Assembly (NCBI RefSeq): GCF_016598575.1
Contig: NZ_CP066801.1
Location: 4,278,001 to 4,342,000 of the forward strand
Direction: 5' to 3'
Length of the DNA: 64,000 nt
Source of the DNA: Streptomyces sp. HSG2
GTDB lineage: Bacteria > Actinomycetota > Actinomycetes > Streptomycetales > Streptomycetaceae
The number at the start of each line of letters is the position of its first letter. Within the stretch, counting starts at the first letter, position 1. The notes under the pieces were generated by a model, which saw only the letters and a list, made by a program, of their open reading frames with translations, made no database searches and was not told the origin of the DNA. Of this stretch, positions 10,054 through 20,001 are shown one piece after another. The position numbers and the translations under genes are program-made.

Positions 10054-10973
10054 GAGCGCAGCTCCTTGCCGGTGAGTTCCAGGAAGACGTCCTCCAGCGT
10101 GTGCCGTTCGACCGCGATCCGGTCCGGCAACACGTCGTGCCGGGCACACCACGAGGTGACCGTCGCGAGCAGTCGGGCGTCGACTCCGCCGGCCACGCGG
10201 TAGGAGCCCGGCGACGGCTCGGCGGCGGTGCTGTCCGGGGGCAGCGCGCTGAGCAGGGAGTCGAGATCGAGCCCCGGGCGGCCCGTGAAGCGCAGGGTGT
10301 TCTCGGCGCCGCCCCGGCACAGCGCCTCAGGGGAACCCTGGGCGACGACCCGGCCGGCGTCGACGATGGCGACGTCGTCGGCGAGTCGCTCGGCCTCGTC
10401 CATGTGGTGGGTGGTGAGGATCGCGGAGACGCCGTCCGCGCGGATCTCGCGCACCAGGTCCCAGACCGCGCGTCGGGCCTGTGGGTCCAGGCCGGCGGTG
10501 GGTTCGTCGAGGAAGACCAGCTCCGGGCGGCCGACCACCGCCATGGCCAGTGCCAGGCGTTGTCGCTGGCCGCCGGAGAGCCGGCGGTAGGCCGTCCGCC
10601 CGCAGGAGCCCAGCCCCAGACGTTCGACGAGTTCGTCCACGTCCAGGGGGTGGGCGTGGAGCCGCGCCACGTGGCGGAGCATCTCGTCCGCCCGGGCCCC
10701 GGAGTAGACGCCCCCGCTCTGGAGCATCACGCCGACGCGGGGTCGGAGTCGCTCGCCCTGGCGGACGGGGTCCAGGCCCAGTACCCGGACCGTGCCGGCG
10801 TCGGGTCGCAGGTACCCCTCGCAGGTCTCGACGGTGGTCGTCTTCCCGGCGCCGTTGGGGCCCAGCACCGCCGTGACGCCGGGGTGGGCGACGAGGTCGA
10901 GGTGGTCCACCGCGGTCTTGGGTCCGTACCGCTTCACCAGGCCCCGGACCTGGACCACGGGCTCGCTTCGCAT
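10050..10973 (-). CDS. ABC exporter ATP-binding protein
   Basis: A 307-residue ATPase of the CcmA/DrrA class. Walker A is GPNGAGKTTTVE near residue 39, the signature is LSGGQRQRLALAM near residue 138, and Walker B is LVFLDEPTAGLDP near residue 158; the H-loop TTHHMDEAE follows. The C-terminal 85 residues form the extension common to exporters of this type. It is coupled to the permease downstream. Its start at 10973 faces sufR, so the divergent region with the iron box may serve both. Confidence 0.9.
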   Translation of the reverse strand: MRSEPVVQVRGLVKRYGPKTAVDHLDLVAHPGVTAVLGPNGAGKTTTVETCEGYLRPDAGTVRVLGLDPVRQGERLRPRVGVMLQSGGVYSGARADEMLRHVARLHAHPLDVDELVERLGLGSCGRTAYRRLSGGQRQRLALAMAVVGRPELVFLDEPTAGLDPQARRAVWDLVREIRADGVSAILTTHHMDEAERLADDVAIVDAGRVVAQGSPEALCRGGAENTLRFTGRPGLDLDSLLSALPPDSTAAEPSPGSYRVAGGVDARLLATVTSWCARHDVLPDRIAVERHTLEDVFLELTGKELRS

Positions 10974-11162
10974 GGGTCACGAGTCTAGGCAGCCGCCCCG
11001 CGTCCCCGTGGAGGGGGTGGGGGGGCCGTCGGCGGCCGGGGCCGCCCAGGGCGCCCTTCTCGTCCGCGTGGCACCAGGGCCGCCGAGCCGGGCGCCACGC
11101 GGACGGCGCGGGAGCGGCTCGCCTGATGTCGCCGGGCCGGGTCCGGTGATCGTTGTCGCAGG

Positions 11163-11181
11163 TCAGGTTAGCTTTACCTAA
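11163..11181. promoter_or_regulatory. Iron-box-like palindrome (DmdR/IdeR type)
   Basis: TCAGGTTAGCTTTACCTAA matches the DtxR/IdeR/DmdR iron box TTAGGTTAGGCTCACCTAA at 15 of 19 positions, with both half-sites AGGTTAG and TACCTAA intact. It lies 72 bases upstream of the sufR start and 190 bases upstream of the divergent ABC ATPase start. Inference: iron-dependent repression of the suf operon, on top of SufR. Confidence 0.6.
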
Positions 11182-11252
11182 GTGATACACGGCACCGTGA
11201 GGGGGGTCGACCGCGCTTGCCCGGTTCCGAGGAATTACGCAACAATGGCGTT

Positions 11253-11984
11253 GTGAAAAACGTCGGCGAGGTACCTCACGAGGAGCTCGCGACCGGTGAG
11301 CGGCCCACGCGGAACCGCGTCGCCCGGTCCGTCCTGGACCACGGACCGTCGACGGTCGCGGAGCTCGCCGGACGTCTCGGGCTGACCCAGGCGGCCGTCC
11401 GGCGCCACTTGGACGCGCTGGTCACCGACGGTGTGGTGGAGGCCCGCGAGCGGCGGGTGTACGGCACGCGGTCGCGTGGTCGCCCGGCGAAGGTGTTCGC
11501 CCTGACCGATTGCGGTCGGGACGCCTTCGACCAGTCCTACGACACCCTCGCCGTCGACGCGCTGCGCTGGATCGCGGAGCGTGAGGGCGGCGGTCAGGCG
11601 GTCGCCGCCTTCGCGCGGGCCCGCATCGCCGCGCAGGGCGCGGCCTACCGCAGCGCGGTGGAGTCGGCGACGCCGGAACGACGCGCGGAAGCGCTGGCCA
11701 AGGCCCTGACGTCGGACGGGTACGCTGCCACCGCGCGCAAGGGTCCGGTGGGCGAGCAGCTCTGCCAGCACCACTGCCCGGTCGCCCACGCGGCCGAGAA
11801 GTTCCCGCAGCTGTGCGAAGCCGAGACCGAGTTCTTCGCCGAACTCCTGGGCACCCATGTGCAGCGGCTCGCGACCATCGCCCACGGGGACGGCGTCTGC
11901 ACCACGTTCATCCCCGAGACGTCCCCCACATCCACCACGACCCACCACACATCCGCCAGCACGGCCGGGAGGAACCCCGCATGA
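11253..11984 (+). CDS. sufR: SufR-type Fe-S transcriptional repressor of the suf operon
   Basis: An ArsR/DeoR-like winged-helix regulator of 243 residues. The HTH is at residues 28-70 ([21 protein letters not shown]). The C-terminal half carries [21 protein letters not shown], the cysteine cluster that holds the Fe-S cofactor in SufR proteins. The start is placed at GTG 11253 (VKNVGEV); an in-frame start at 11217 would add 12 residues. It is the first gene of the operon and its stop overlaps sufB as ATGA. The last 20 residues are a Thr/Ser/His-rich tail ([14 protein letters not shown]) with no structural role I recognise. Confidence 0.93.
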   Translation: MKNVGEVPHEELATGERPTRNRVARSVLDHGPSTVAELAGRLGLTQAAVRRHLDALVTDGVVEARERRVYGTRSRGRPAKVFALTDCGRDAFDQSYDTLAVDALRWIAEREGGGQAVAAFARARIAAQGAAYRSAVESATPERRAEALAKALTSDGYAATARKGPVGEQLCQHHCPVAHAAEKFPQLCEAETEFFAELLGTHVQRLATIAHGDGVCTTFIPETSPTSTTTHHTSASTAGRNPA

Positions 11985-13402
11985 CTCTCCCCACGGAGAC
12001 TGCCCACCCCGAACTCGAGGGCCTGGGCAAGTACGAATACGGCTGGGCCGACTCCGACGAGGCGGGCGCCTCGGCGCGCCGAGGTCTGGGTGAGGACGTC
12101 GTCCGGGACATCTCCGGGAAGAAGGACGAGCCGGAGTGGATGACGAAGCTCCGCCTCAAGGGGCTGCGTCTCTTCGAGAAGAAGCCCATGCCGAACTGGG
12201 GGTCGGACCTCACGGGGATCGACTTCGACAACATCAAGTACTTCGTCCGTTCCACCGAGCGACAGGCGGAGTCCTGGGAGGACCTGCCCGAGGACATCAA
12301 GAACACCTACGACAAGCTGGGCATCCCGGAGGCGGAGAAGCAGCGCCTGGTCGCCGGTGTCGCCGCCCAGTACGAGTCGGAGGTGGTGTACCACCAGATC
12401 CGCGAGGATCTGGAGGAGCAGGGCGTCGTCTTCCTGGACACCGACACGGCCCTGAAGGAGCACCCCGAGCTCTTCAGGGAGTACTTCGGCACCGTCATCC
12501 CCGCCGGCGACAACAAGTTCGCCGCGTTGAACACCGCCGTGTGGTCCGGTGGCTCCTTCATCTACGTGCCGCCGGGCGTCCACGTGGAGATCCCGCTCCA
12601 GGCGTACTTCCGGATCAACACCGAGAACATGGGACAGTTCGAGCGGACTCTGATCATCGTCGACGAGGGTGCCTACGTGCACTACGTCGAGGGCTGCACC
12701 GCCCCGATCTACAAGAGCGACTCGCTGCACTCCGCGGTCGTCGAGATCATCGTCAAGAAGAACGCCCGCTGCCGCTACACGACCATCCAGAACTGGTCGA
12801 ACAACGTCTACAACCTCGTCACCAAGCGCGCCGTCGCCTACGAGGGCGCGACCATGGAGTGGGTCGACGGCAACATCGGTTCCAAGGTGACCATGAAGTA
12901 CCCGGCCGTCTACCTGATGGGCGAGCACGCCAAGGGCGAGACCCTGTCCATCGCCTTCGCCGGCGAGGGCCAGCACCAGGACGCCGGCGCCAAGATGGTC
13001 CACATGGCCCCCAACACCTCGTCCAACATCGTCTCCAAGTCGGTGGCGCGCGGCGGCGGCCGGACCTCCTACCGGGGTCTGATCGAGATCGGCGAGGGCG
13101 CCCCGGGCGCAAAGTCCAACGTCCTGTGCGACGCCCTCCTCGTGGACACGATCTCCCGTTCCGACACGTACCCCTACGTGGACGTCCGCGAGGACGACGT
13201 CTCGATGGGCCACGAGGCGACCGTTTCGAAGGTCTCCGAGGACCAACTCTTCTACCTGATGAGCCGCGGCCTGAGCGAGGACGAGGCCATGGCGATGATC
13301 GTGCGAGGCTTCGTCGAGCCGATCGCGAAGGAACTGCCGATGGAGTACGCCCTGGAGCTCAACCGGCTGATCGAGCTGCAGATGGAAGGCTCGGTCGGCT
13401 GA
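11981..13402 (+). CDS. sufB: Fe-S cluster assembly scaffold protein SufB
   Basis: Part of the SufBC2D scaffold on which Fe-S clusters form in the cytosol. It has 473 residues. Conserved SufB features are present: [18 protein letters not shown] in the beta-helix core, the scaffold cysteine in [10 protein letters not shown], and the C-terminal block [17 protein letters not shown]. It is coupled to sufR (ATGA) and followed after 59 bases by sufD. Codon use and the high sequence regularity fit a highly expressed core gene. Confidence 0.97.
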   Translation: MTLPTETAHPELEGLGKYEYGWADSDEAGASARRGLGEDVVRDISGKKDEPEWMTKLRLKGLRLFEKKPMPNWGSDLTGIDFDNIKYFVRSTERQAESWEDLPEDIKNTYDKLGIPEAEKQRLVAGVAAQYESEVVYHQIREDLEEQGVVFLDTDTALKEHPELFREYFGTVIPAGDNKFAALNTAVWSGGSFIYVPPGVHVEIPLQAYFRINTENMGQFERTLIIVDEGAYVHYVEGCTAPIYKSDSLHSAVVEIIVKKNARCRYTTIQNWSNNVYNLVTKRAVAYEGATMEWVDGNIGSKVTMKYPAVYLMGEHAKGETLSIAFAGEGQHQDAGAKMVHMAPNTSSNIVSKSVARGGGRTSYRGLIEIGEGAPGAKSNVLCDALLVDTISRSDTYPYVDVREDDVSMGHEATVSKVSEDQLFYLMSRGLSEDEAMAMIVRGFVEPIAKELPMEYALELNRLIELQMEGSVG

Positions 13403-13461
13403 CCCGGCCGGCACGGACCTCCCACCCCCCTACGCAACGGAAAGCGAGCACCACGACAGCC

Positions 13462-14679
13462 ATGGCCGAGGCCCAGACTCCCGCCATCTCCGGCTCCGCC
13501 GCCGGTGGAGCCCCACCGGTCGGCTCGACGACCGCGGGGGCGATCGCCGTCGCGGCGGAATCCACCGTCGCCACGCGCGCCAGCGCCCCGCCGTCCTACG
13601 ACGTGGCCGACTTCCCGGTCCCGCACGGCCGTGAGGAGGAGTGGCGGTTCACCCCGCTGGAGCGGTTGCGCGGTCTGCACGACGGCACCGCCGCGGCCGA
13701 CGGCTCCGGCGTCAAGGTCGTGATCGAGGCGCCCGAGGGGGTCCTCGTCGAGACGGTCGACCGATCCGACGCCCGGGTGGGCAGGGCCGGCACCCCCGTG
13801 GACCGCGTCGCCGCGCAGGCCTACACCTCCTTCGACCGGGCCACGGTCGTCACCGTTCCCAAGGAGACCGTCCTGACCGAACCGATCCGCGTCGCCGTGC
13901 ACGGCGAGGGCGGGACGGCCTACGGTCACCAGGTGGTCGAGCTGGGGGCGTTCGCGGAGGCGGTCGTGGTGATCGACCACACCGGCGACGCGGTGCTTGC
14001 CGCCAACGTCGACTACGTCCTCGGTGACGGCGCCCGGCTGACCGTCGTCTCCGTGCAGGACTGGGACGACCGGGCCGTGCACGTCGGGCAGCACAACGCC
14101 CTCGTCGGGCGCGACGCGCGGTTCAAGTCGGTCGTCGTCACCTTCGGCGGGGATCTGGTCCGTCTCCATCCCCGGGTCGCCTACGCCGGTCCGGGCGGCG
14201 AGGCCGAACTGCTGGGCCTGTACTTCACCGACGCCGGCCAGCACCAGGAGCACCGCCTCCTGGTCGACCACAACGTCCCGCACTGCCGGTCCAACGTCGT
14301 CTACAAGGGCGCCCTGCAGGGGGACGACGCCCACGCCGTCTGGATCGGCGACGTGCTCATCGAGGCCGCCGCCGAGGGCACGGACACCTACGAGATGAAT
14401 CGCAACCTCGTGCTGACCGACGGCGCCCGCGTCGACTCGGTACCCAACCTGGAGATCGAGACCGGCGAGATCGTCGGCGCCGGCCACGCCTCGGCCACCG
14501 GCCGTTTCGACGACGAACAGCTCTTCTACCTGATGGCCCGGGGAATCCCGGAGTTCGAGGCCCGCCGGCTGGTCGTCCGCGGCTTCTTCGCCGAGTTGGT
14601 CCAGCAGATCGGCCTGCCGGACCTGGAGGAGCGGTTGATCGCCAGGATCGAGCAGGAACTGGAGGCGTCGGTCGCATGA
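13462..14679 (+). CDS. sufD: Fe-S cluster assembly protein SufD
   Basis: Partner of SufB in the SufBC2D scaffold. It has 405 residues. The N-terminal PHGREEEWRFTPLERLRGL and C-terminal DDEQLFYLMARGIPEFEARR blocks are typical, and the conserved histidine is in GAGHASATGRF. The start is ATG 13462 after a weak purine stretch; a longer frame upstream is a shadow of sufB. The first 45 residues are Ala/Gly/Thr-rich and variable. The stop overlaps the Rieske gene as ATGA. Confidence 0.95.
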   Translation: MAEAQTPAISGSAAGGAPPVGSTTAGAIAVAAESTVATRASAPPSYDVADFPVPHGREEEWRFTPLERLRGLHDGTAAADGSGVKVVIEAPEGVLVETVDRSDARVGRAGTPVDRVAAQAYTSFDRATVVTVPKETVLTEPIRVAVHGEGGTAYGHQVVELGAFAEAVVVIDHTGDAVLAANVDYVLGDGARLTVVSVQDWDDRAVHVGQHNALVGRDARFKSVVVTFGGDLVRLHPRVAYAGPGGEAELLGLYFTDAGQHQEHRLLVDHNVPHCRSNVVYKGALQGDDAHAVWIGDVLIEAAAEGTDTYEMNRNLVLTDGARVDSVPNLEIETGEIVGAGHASATGRFDDEQLFYLMARGIPEFEARRLVVRGFFAELVQQIGLPDLEERLIARIEQELEASVA

Positions 14680-14993
14680 CCTTCGTACGCGTCTGCGGAG
14701 CGGACGAACTCCCCGAGGACACCCCGAAGCGGGTCGAGGTCGACGGCACGCCCGTCTCCCTCGTGCGTACCGAGGGCGAGGTCTTCGCGATCCACGACAT
14801 CTGCTCGCACGCGAACGTCTCCCTGTCCGAGGGCGAGGTCGACGACTGCCACATCGAGTGTTGGCTGCACGGTTCGCGGTTCGACCTGCGCTCCGGCAAG
14901 CCGGACGCCCTCCCGGCGACCCGACCCGTCCCCGTATACCCCGTAAAGATCGAAGGGGACGACGTGCTCGTCTCCGTCACCCAGGAGTCCTGA
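14676..14993 (+). CDS. Rieske-type [2Fe-2S] ferredoxin in the suf operon
   Basis: A 105-residue soluble Rieske ferredoxin. The cluster ligands are visible as CSHANVSLSEG (residues 44-54) and CWLHGSRF (residues 63-70), the CxH and CxxH pattern. It resembles the bacterial NirD/BphA3 type. It overlaps sufD by four bases and precedes sufC by seven, so it is made with the Suf machinery. Its role in assembly is not established. It may deliver electrons or be an early client. Confidence 0.9.
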   Translation: MTFVRVCGADELPEDTPKRVEVDGTPVSLVRTEGEVFAIHDICSHANVSLSEGEVDDCHIECWLHGSRFDLRSGKPDALPATRPVPVYPVKIEGDDVLVSVTQES

Positions 14994-15000
14994 GGCACCC

Positions 15001-15788
<788 letters not shown>

Positions 15789-15792
<4 letters not shown>

Positions 15793-17045
15793 CACAGCTG
15801 CCGGGCCTCCTCGACACCGAGACGATCCGCAAGGACTTCCCGATCCTGGATCGCCGGGTCCACGACGACAAGAAGCTCGTCTACCTCGACAACGCCGCCA
15901 CCTCGCAGACCCCGCGCCAGGTCATCGACGCCGTCAGCGAGTACTACGAGCGGTACAACGCCAATGTCCACCGCGGCGTGCACGTGCTCGCGGAGGAGGC
16001 CACGGCGCTGTACGAGGGCGCTCGGGACAAGGTCGCGGAGTTCGTCAACGCCCCCAGCCGCGACGAGGTGATCTTCACCAAGAACGCCTCGGAGTCGCTC
16101 AACCTGGTGGCGAACATGCTGGGCTGGGCCGACGAGCCCTACCGGGTGGACTCCGACACGGAGATCGTCATCACGGAGATGGAGCACCACTCCAACATCG
16201 TGCCGTGGCAGTTGCTGGCCCAGCGGACCGGAGCGAGGCTGCGGTGGTTCGGGCTCACCGACGACGGCCGCCTGGACCTGGCCGACCTGGACCAGGTCAT
16301 CACCGAGAAGACGAAGATCGTCTCCTTCGTCCTGGTCTCCAACATCCTGGGCACCCAGAACCCGGTCGAGGCGATCGTGCGGCGCGCCCAAGAGGTCGGT
16401 GCCCTGGTCTGTGTCGACGCCTCGCAGGCGGCTCCGCACATGCCGTTGGACGTGCAGGCGCTGGGCGCCGACTTCGTGGCCTTCACCGGCCACAAGATGT
16501 GCGGCCCGACGGGTATCGGCGTGCTCTGGGGGCGCCAGGAACTGCTGGAGGACCTCCCCCCGTTCCTGGGCGGCGGCGAGATGATCGAGACGGTCTCGAT
16601 GCACTCCTCGACCTACGCCCCGGCGCCCCACAAGTTCGAGGCCGGTACCCCGCCGGTCGCGCAGGCCGTCGGCCTCGGCGCGGCCGTCGACTACCTGCGC
16701 TCCGTGGGTATGGACAAGATCCTCGCCCATGAACACGCCCTCACCGAGTACGCGGTGGAACGCCTGACCGCTATCCCGGACCTGCGCGTCATCGGCCCCG
16801 CCACGGCCGAGGAACGCGGGGCCGCGATCTCCTTCACCCTGGGTGACATCCACCCGCACGACGTGGGGCAGGTGCTCGACGAGCAGGGCATCGCCGTGCG
16901 GGTCGGGCACCACTGCGCTCGCCCGGTCTGCCTGCGCTACGGAATTCCCGCGACCACCCGGGCGTCGTTCTATCTGTACTCCACACCGGCGGAGATCGAC
17001 GCCTTGGTCGACGGCCTGGAGCACGTACGGAACTTCTTCGGCTGA
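15789..17045 (+). CDS. sufS: Cysteine desulfurase SufS
   Basis: PLP enzyme of the group II cysteine desulfurases that mobilises sulfur from cysteine for SufU. It has 418 residues. The PLP lysine is in FTGHKMCGPTGIG near residue 236 and the catalytic cysteine in RVGHHCARPVC near residue 374. The start is GTG 15789, coupled to sufC; sufU follows after 16 bases. The order sufS-sufU is the Gram-positive arrangement in which SufU accepts the persulfide. Confidence 0.97.
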
Positions 17046-17061
17046 CGGGACGAGCGATCGT

Positions 17062-17532
17062 ATGAAACTGGATTCCCTGTACCAGGACGTCATCCTGGAC
17101 CACTACAAGAATCCGCACGGGCGCGGGCTCCGGGAGGGCGACGCGGAGGTGCACCACACCAACCCCACGTGTGGTGACGAGATCACCCTCAGGGTCAGGT
17201 ACGACGGCACCACGGTGGCCGACGTCTCCTACGAGGGGCAGGGCTGCTCGATCAGTCAGGCCTCCGCCTCCGTGCTCAACGAGCTGCTGGTCGGCAAGGA
17301 CCTCGCCGCGGCACGGCGGATCCAGGAGACCTTCCTGGAACTGATGCAGTCCAAGGGCCGGGTAGAACCCGACGAGGCGATGGAGGGCGTGCTGGAGGAC
17401 GCGGTGGCCTTCGCCGGGGTCTCCAAGTACCCCGCGCGGGTGAAGTGCGCCCTGCTCAGCTGGATGGCCTGGAAGGACGCGACGGCCCAGGCGCTCGACG
17501 AGGGCGCCGGAGCCGAGAAGGAGACGACATGA
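17062..17532 (+). CDS. sufU: Zinc-dependent sulfur-transfer protein SufU
   Basis: A 156-residue IscU-like protein that accepts sulfur from SufS in Gram-positive bacteria. The three ligand cysteines lie in NPTCGDEITL, EGQGCSISQAS and ARVKCALLSW; the aspartate next to the first is the usual zinc ligand. The region between the second and third cysteines is longer than in IscU, which marks SufU. ATG 17062 follows the sufS stop by 16 bases. The stop overlaps sufT as ATGA. Confidence 0.96.
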   Translation: MKLDSLYQDVILDHYKNPHGRGLREGDAEVHHTNPTCGDEITLRVRYDGTTVADVSYEGQGCSISQASASVLNELLVGKDLAAARRIQETFLELMQSKGRVEPDEAMEGVLEDAVAFAGVSKYPARVKCALLSWMAWKDATAQALDEGAGAEKETT

Positions 17533-17861
17533 GCGAGACCGTCGAGATGAAGCCCGCCTCGGAGGAAGAGGTACGCGAGGCGCTGATGGACGTCGTCGAC
17601 CCGGAACTGGGTATCGACGTCGTCAACCTGGGTCTGATCTACGGCATCCACGTGGACGACGCGAACATCGCGACCATCGACATGACCCTCACCTCGGCGG
17701 CCTGTCCGCTGACGGACGTGATCGAGGACCAGGCCAAGTCCGTCACGGACGGGCTGGTCGGCGAGTTGCGGATCAACTGGGTCTGGATGCCGCCGTGGGG
17801 CCCCGACAAGATCACCGATGATGGTCGGGAGCAGTTGCGGGCGTTGGGCTTCAACGTCTGA
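17529..17861 (+). CDS. sufT: SufT/MIP18-family metal-sulfur cluster protein (DUF59)
   Basis: A 110-residue DUF59 protein. Seen: the characteristic DPELGIDVVNLGLIY block and TLTSAACPLTDVI with the conserved cysteine. Relatives (SufT, PaaD, MIP18) act in Fe-S maturation. It is the last gene of the operon, overlaps sufU by four bases, and is followed within 20 bases by a strong hairpin. Confidence 0.93.
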   Translation: MSETVEMKPASEEEVREALMDVVDPELGIDVVNLGLIYGIHVDDANIATIDMTLTSAACPLTDVIEDQAKSVTDGLVGELRINWVWMPPWGPDKITDDGREQLRALGFNV

Positions 17862-17880
17862 CCCGAGTCGGCACACCGCG

Positions 17881-17915
17881 AGGCGGCACGCGACGGCAGT
17901 CGCGGTGCCGCCTTT
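17881..17915 (+). terminator. Terminator of the suf operon
   Basis: Stem AGGCGGCACGCGAC (17881-17894) pairs with GTCGCGGTGCCGCCT (17899-17913) with a single-base bulge and a GGCA tetraloop, followed by TT. It begins 20 bases after the sufT stop. Confidence 0.8.
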
Positions 17916-17938
17916 CGGCGTCTCCGGGGAAGCGACGT

Positions 17939-17956
17939 TGTGTACGCTCGTACACA
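17939..17956. promoter_or_regulatory. 18-bp palindromic operator abutting the SMR start codon
   Basis: TGTGTACGCTCGTACACA is a perfect inverted repeat (8-bp arms, CT centre) whose last base is the A of the SMR ATG. A TACGCT hexamer inside it (17943-17948) could be a -10 element. The TetR gene is the next-but-one gene, so autoregulation is the natural reading. Confidence 0.65.
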
Positions 17957-18276
17957 TGGGATATCTGCTCCTTGCCGGAGCCATCGCCGCAGAGGTCGCC
18001 GCCACCACCGCGATGAAGTACAGCGAGGGTTTCACCCGACTGATCCCCTCCCTGCTGACAGCGCTGGGGTACGTCGTCTCCTTCACCCTGCTCGCGCAGA
18101 CCCTCCGCACCATCGCGGTGGGCACGGCGTACGCGATCTGGGCCGGGGTGGGCACGGCGGCCATCGCCACGATCGGTGTCCTCTTCCTCGGCGAGGGCAT
18201 GACCGTCGCCAAGGCCGCCGGCATCGCGCTGATCATCCTCGGCGTGGTGGTCCTGAATCTGGGCGGAGCGCACTGA
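17956..18276 (+). CDS. Small multidrug resistance (SMR) efflux protein
   Basis: A 106-residue protein with four transmembrane helices. The membrane-embedded glutamate of SMR pumps is in AGAIAAEVAATTAMKYSEGF (position 13), and the helix IAVGTAYAIWAGVGT is typical. It exports cationic or guanidinium-type compounds by proton antiport, usually as a dimer. No Shine-Dalgarno sequence precedes ATG 17956 because the palindrome occupies that space, so the mRNA may be leaderless. The stop overlaps the TetR start (TGATG). Confidence 0.93.
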   Translation: MGYLLLAGAIAAEVAATTAMKYSEGFTRLIPSLLTALGYVVSFTLLAQTLRTIAVGTAYAIWAGVGTAAIATIGVLFLGEGMTVAKAAGIALIILGVVVLNLGGAH

Positions 18277-18812
18277 TGGCCCGCCGCCACGATCCGGGGC
18301 GCCGCCGACGGATCATCGACGCCGCGATCACGGTGGTCGGCTCCAAGGGCATCGCCGGCCTCAGCCACCGCACCGTCGCCGCCGAGGCGGACGTGCCCCT
18401 GGGTTCGACGACCTACCACTTCCGCACCCTCGACGACCTGTTGGTGGCCGCTCTCCGGCAGGCCAACGAGGGGTTCGCGAGGGTCGTCGCCGATCACCCC
18501 GAAGTGGGCGACCCGGACCGGGACCTCGCCGACGAGCTGGCCCGGCTCCTCGGCGACTGGCTCGGCGGGGAGCGGCAGGGCGTGGAACTGGAGTACGAGC
18601 TGTACCTGGCCGCCCTGCGTCGCCCCGCGCTCCGCCCCGTCGCCGCCGAGTGGTGCGAGGCGGTCGCCGAGCCGATCGCCCGGCGGACCGACCCGACGAC
18701 CGCGCGGGCGCTCGTGGCGTTCATGGACGGTGTCTGCCTCCAGGTGCTGCTGACCGACACGCCCTACGACCACGCGTACGTCCGCGAGATGCTCGCCCGC
18801 CTGATCGGCTGA
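18276..18812 (+). CDS. TetR-family transcriptional regulator
   Basis: A 178-residue TetR protein. The N-terminal HTH is at residues 8-52 with RIIDAAITVVGSKGIAGLSH and the recognition helix near GSTTYHFRTLDDL. The C-terminal ligand domain is not assignable. It is translationally coupled to the SMR gene. The palindrome at 17939-17956 is its likely operator, so it probably represses the pump and itself until a substrate binds. Confidence 0.9.
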   Translation: MARRHDPGRRRRIIDAAITVVGSKGIAGLSHRTVAAEADVPLGSTTYHFRTLDDLLVAALRQANEGFARVVADHPEVGDPDRDLADELARLLGDWLGGERQGVELEYELYLAALRRPALRPVAAEWCEAVAEPIARRTDPTTARALVAFMDGVCLQVLLTDTPYDHAYVREMLARLIG

Positions 18813-18935
18813 CGACCCCTCCGGGCGCTCCCTGCCCGTGCTGTTCGCTTCCGGTGCCGGGACGTGCCCGACGAGTGGGGACGGCGGGCACGGCCCGGTT
18901 CGCCCCCGGCTGCCCCCTCCCGCTAGGTTTCCCTC

Positions 18936-19925
18936 ATGACCGACACCAACGCTTCCCGCACCACCGGCGCCGTGGCCTCCGGCCTCGCCACCGTCGCCGC
19001 CGACGGCACCGTCCTGGACACCTGGTTCCCCGCCCCCCGGCTCGTCGAAGAGCCGGGGCCCTCCGGCACCGAGCGGCTCTCCGCCGAGCGGGCGGTCGAG
19101 GAACTCGGCGAGGACGCGTCCGCCGCCGTCGGGCCGGACCCCCGTCGGGGTGTCGAGGTGGTCGCGGTCCGCACGGTCGTCTCCTCGCTTGACGCCAAGC
19201 CCGTCGACGCCCACGACGTGTACCTGCGTCTGCATCTGCTCTCCCACCGGCTGGTGCGACCGCACGGTCAGAACCTGGACGGGATCTTCGCCCACCTGGC
19301 CAACGTCGCGTGGACCTCGCTGGGTCCCGTCGCCGTCGACGACATCGAGAAGGTGCGCCTGCGTGCGCGCGCCGCGGGATCGCACCTTCAGGTCACCTCG
19401 GTCGACAAGTTCCCGCGCATGACCGACTACGTCCTCCCCTCGGGTGTCCGGGTCGCCGACGCCGACCGGGTCCGGCTCGGCGCGCACCTCGGCGAGGGCA
19501 CGACCGTGATGCACGAGGGCTTCGTCAATTTCAACGCCGGCACCCTGGGGACCTCCATGGTGGAGGGGCGAATCTCCGCCGGGGTCGTGGTCGGCGACGG
19601 TTCCGACATCGGCGGCGGAGCGTCCACGATGGGAACCCTCTCCGGCGGCGGCAACGTGCGCATCAGTGTGGGGGAGCGGTGTCTGATCGGCGCGGAGGCC
19701 GGCGTGGGCATCGCGCTCGGCGACGAGTGCGTCGTCGAGGCCGGGCTCTATGTGACGGCCGGCACCCGGGTCACCCTGCCGGACGGTCAGATCGTCAAGG
19801 CCCGTGAGCTGTCCGGAGTGTCGCACATCCTCTACCGCCGCAACTCGGTCAGCGGCACTGTCGAGGCGCGTCCGAACAACGCGGTGTGGGGCGGCCTCAA
19901 CGACATCCTGCACTCGCACAACTGA
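18936..19925 (+). CDS. dapD: Tetrahydrodipicolinate N-succinyltransferase
   Basis: Succinylates tetrahydrodipicolinate in the diaminopimelate/lysine pathway. It has 329 residues, the size of the actinobacterial DapD. The N-terminal half is the family-specific domain (ending [18 protein letters not shown]). The C-terminal half is a left-handed beta-helix hexapeptide domain ([20 protein letters not shown] to [15 protein letters not shown]). It stands alone, with its own upstream region of 123 bases after the TetR gene. A DapA-like gene lies 1.2 kb away on the other strand. Confidence 0.94.
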   Translation: MTDTNASRTTGAVASGLATVAADGTVLDTWFPAPRLVEEPGPSGTERLSAERAVEELGEDASAAVGPDPRRGVEVVAVRTVVSSLDAKPVDAHDVYLRLHLLSHRLVRPHGQNLDGIFAHLANVAWTSLGPVAVDDIEKVRLRARAAGSHLQVTSVDKFPRMTDYVLPSGVRVADADRVRLGAHLGEGTTVMHEGFVNFNAGTLGTSMVEGRISAGVVVGDGSDIGGGASTMGTLSGGGNVRISVGERCLIGAEAGVGIALGDECVVEAGLYVTAGTRVTLPDGQIVKARELSGVSHILYRRNSVSGTVEARPNNAVWGGLNDILHSHN

Positions 19926-20001
19926 CCCCGAGGCGCTTCGCCGCCCCGTCGCATACCCCCGGCGCGGCGGAGCGCCGCCGCCCCGCCGCGCGAGCCGGCT
20001 C

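Noticed and set aside
19958-19985. GC-rich inverted repeat between dapD and the DUF389 gene
   Set aside because: Arms of only five or six bases with several alternative pairings; too weak to call a terminator.
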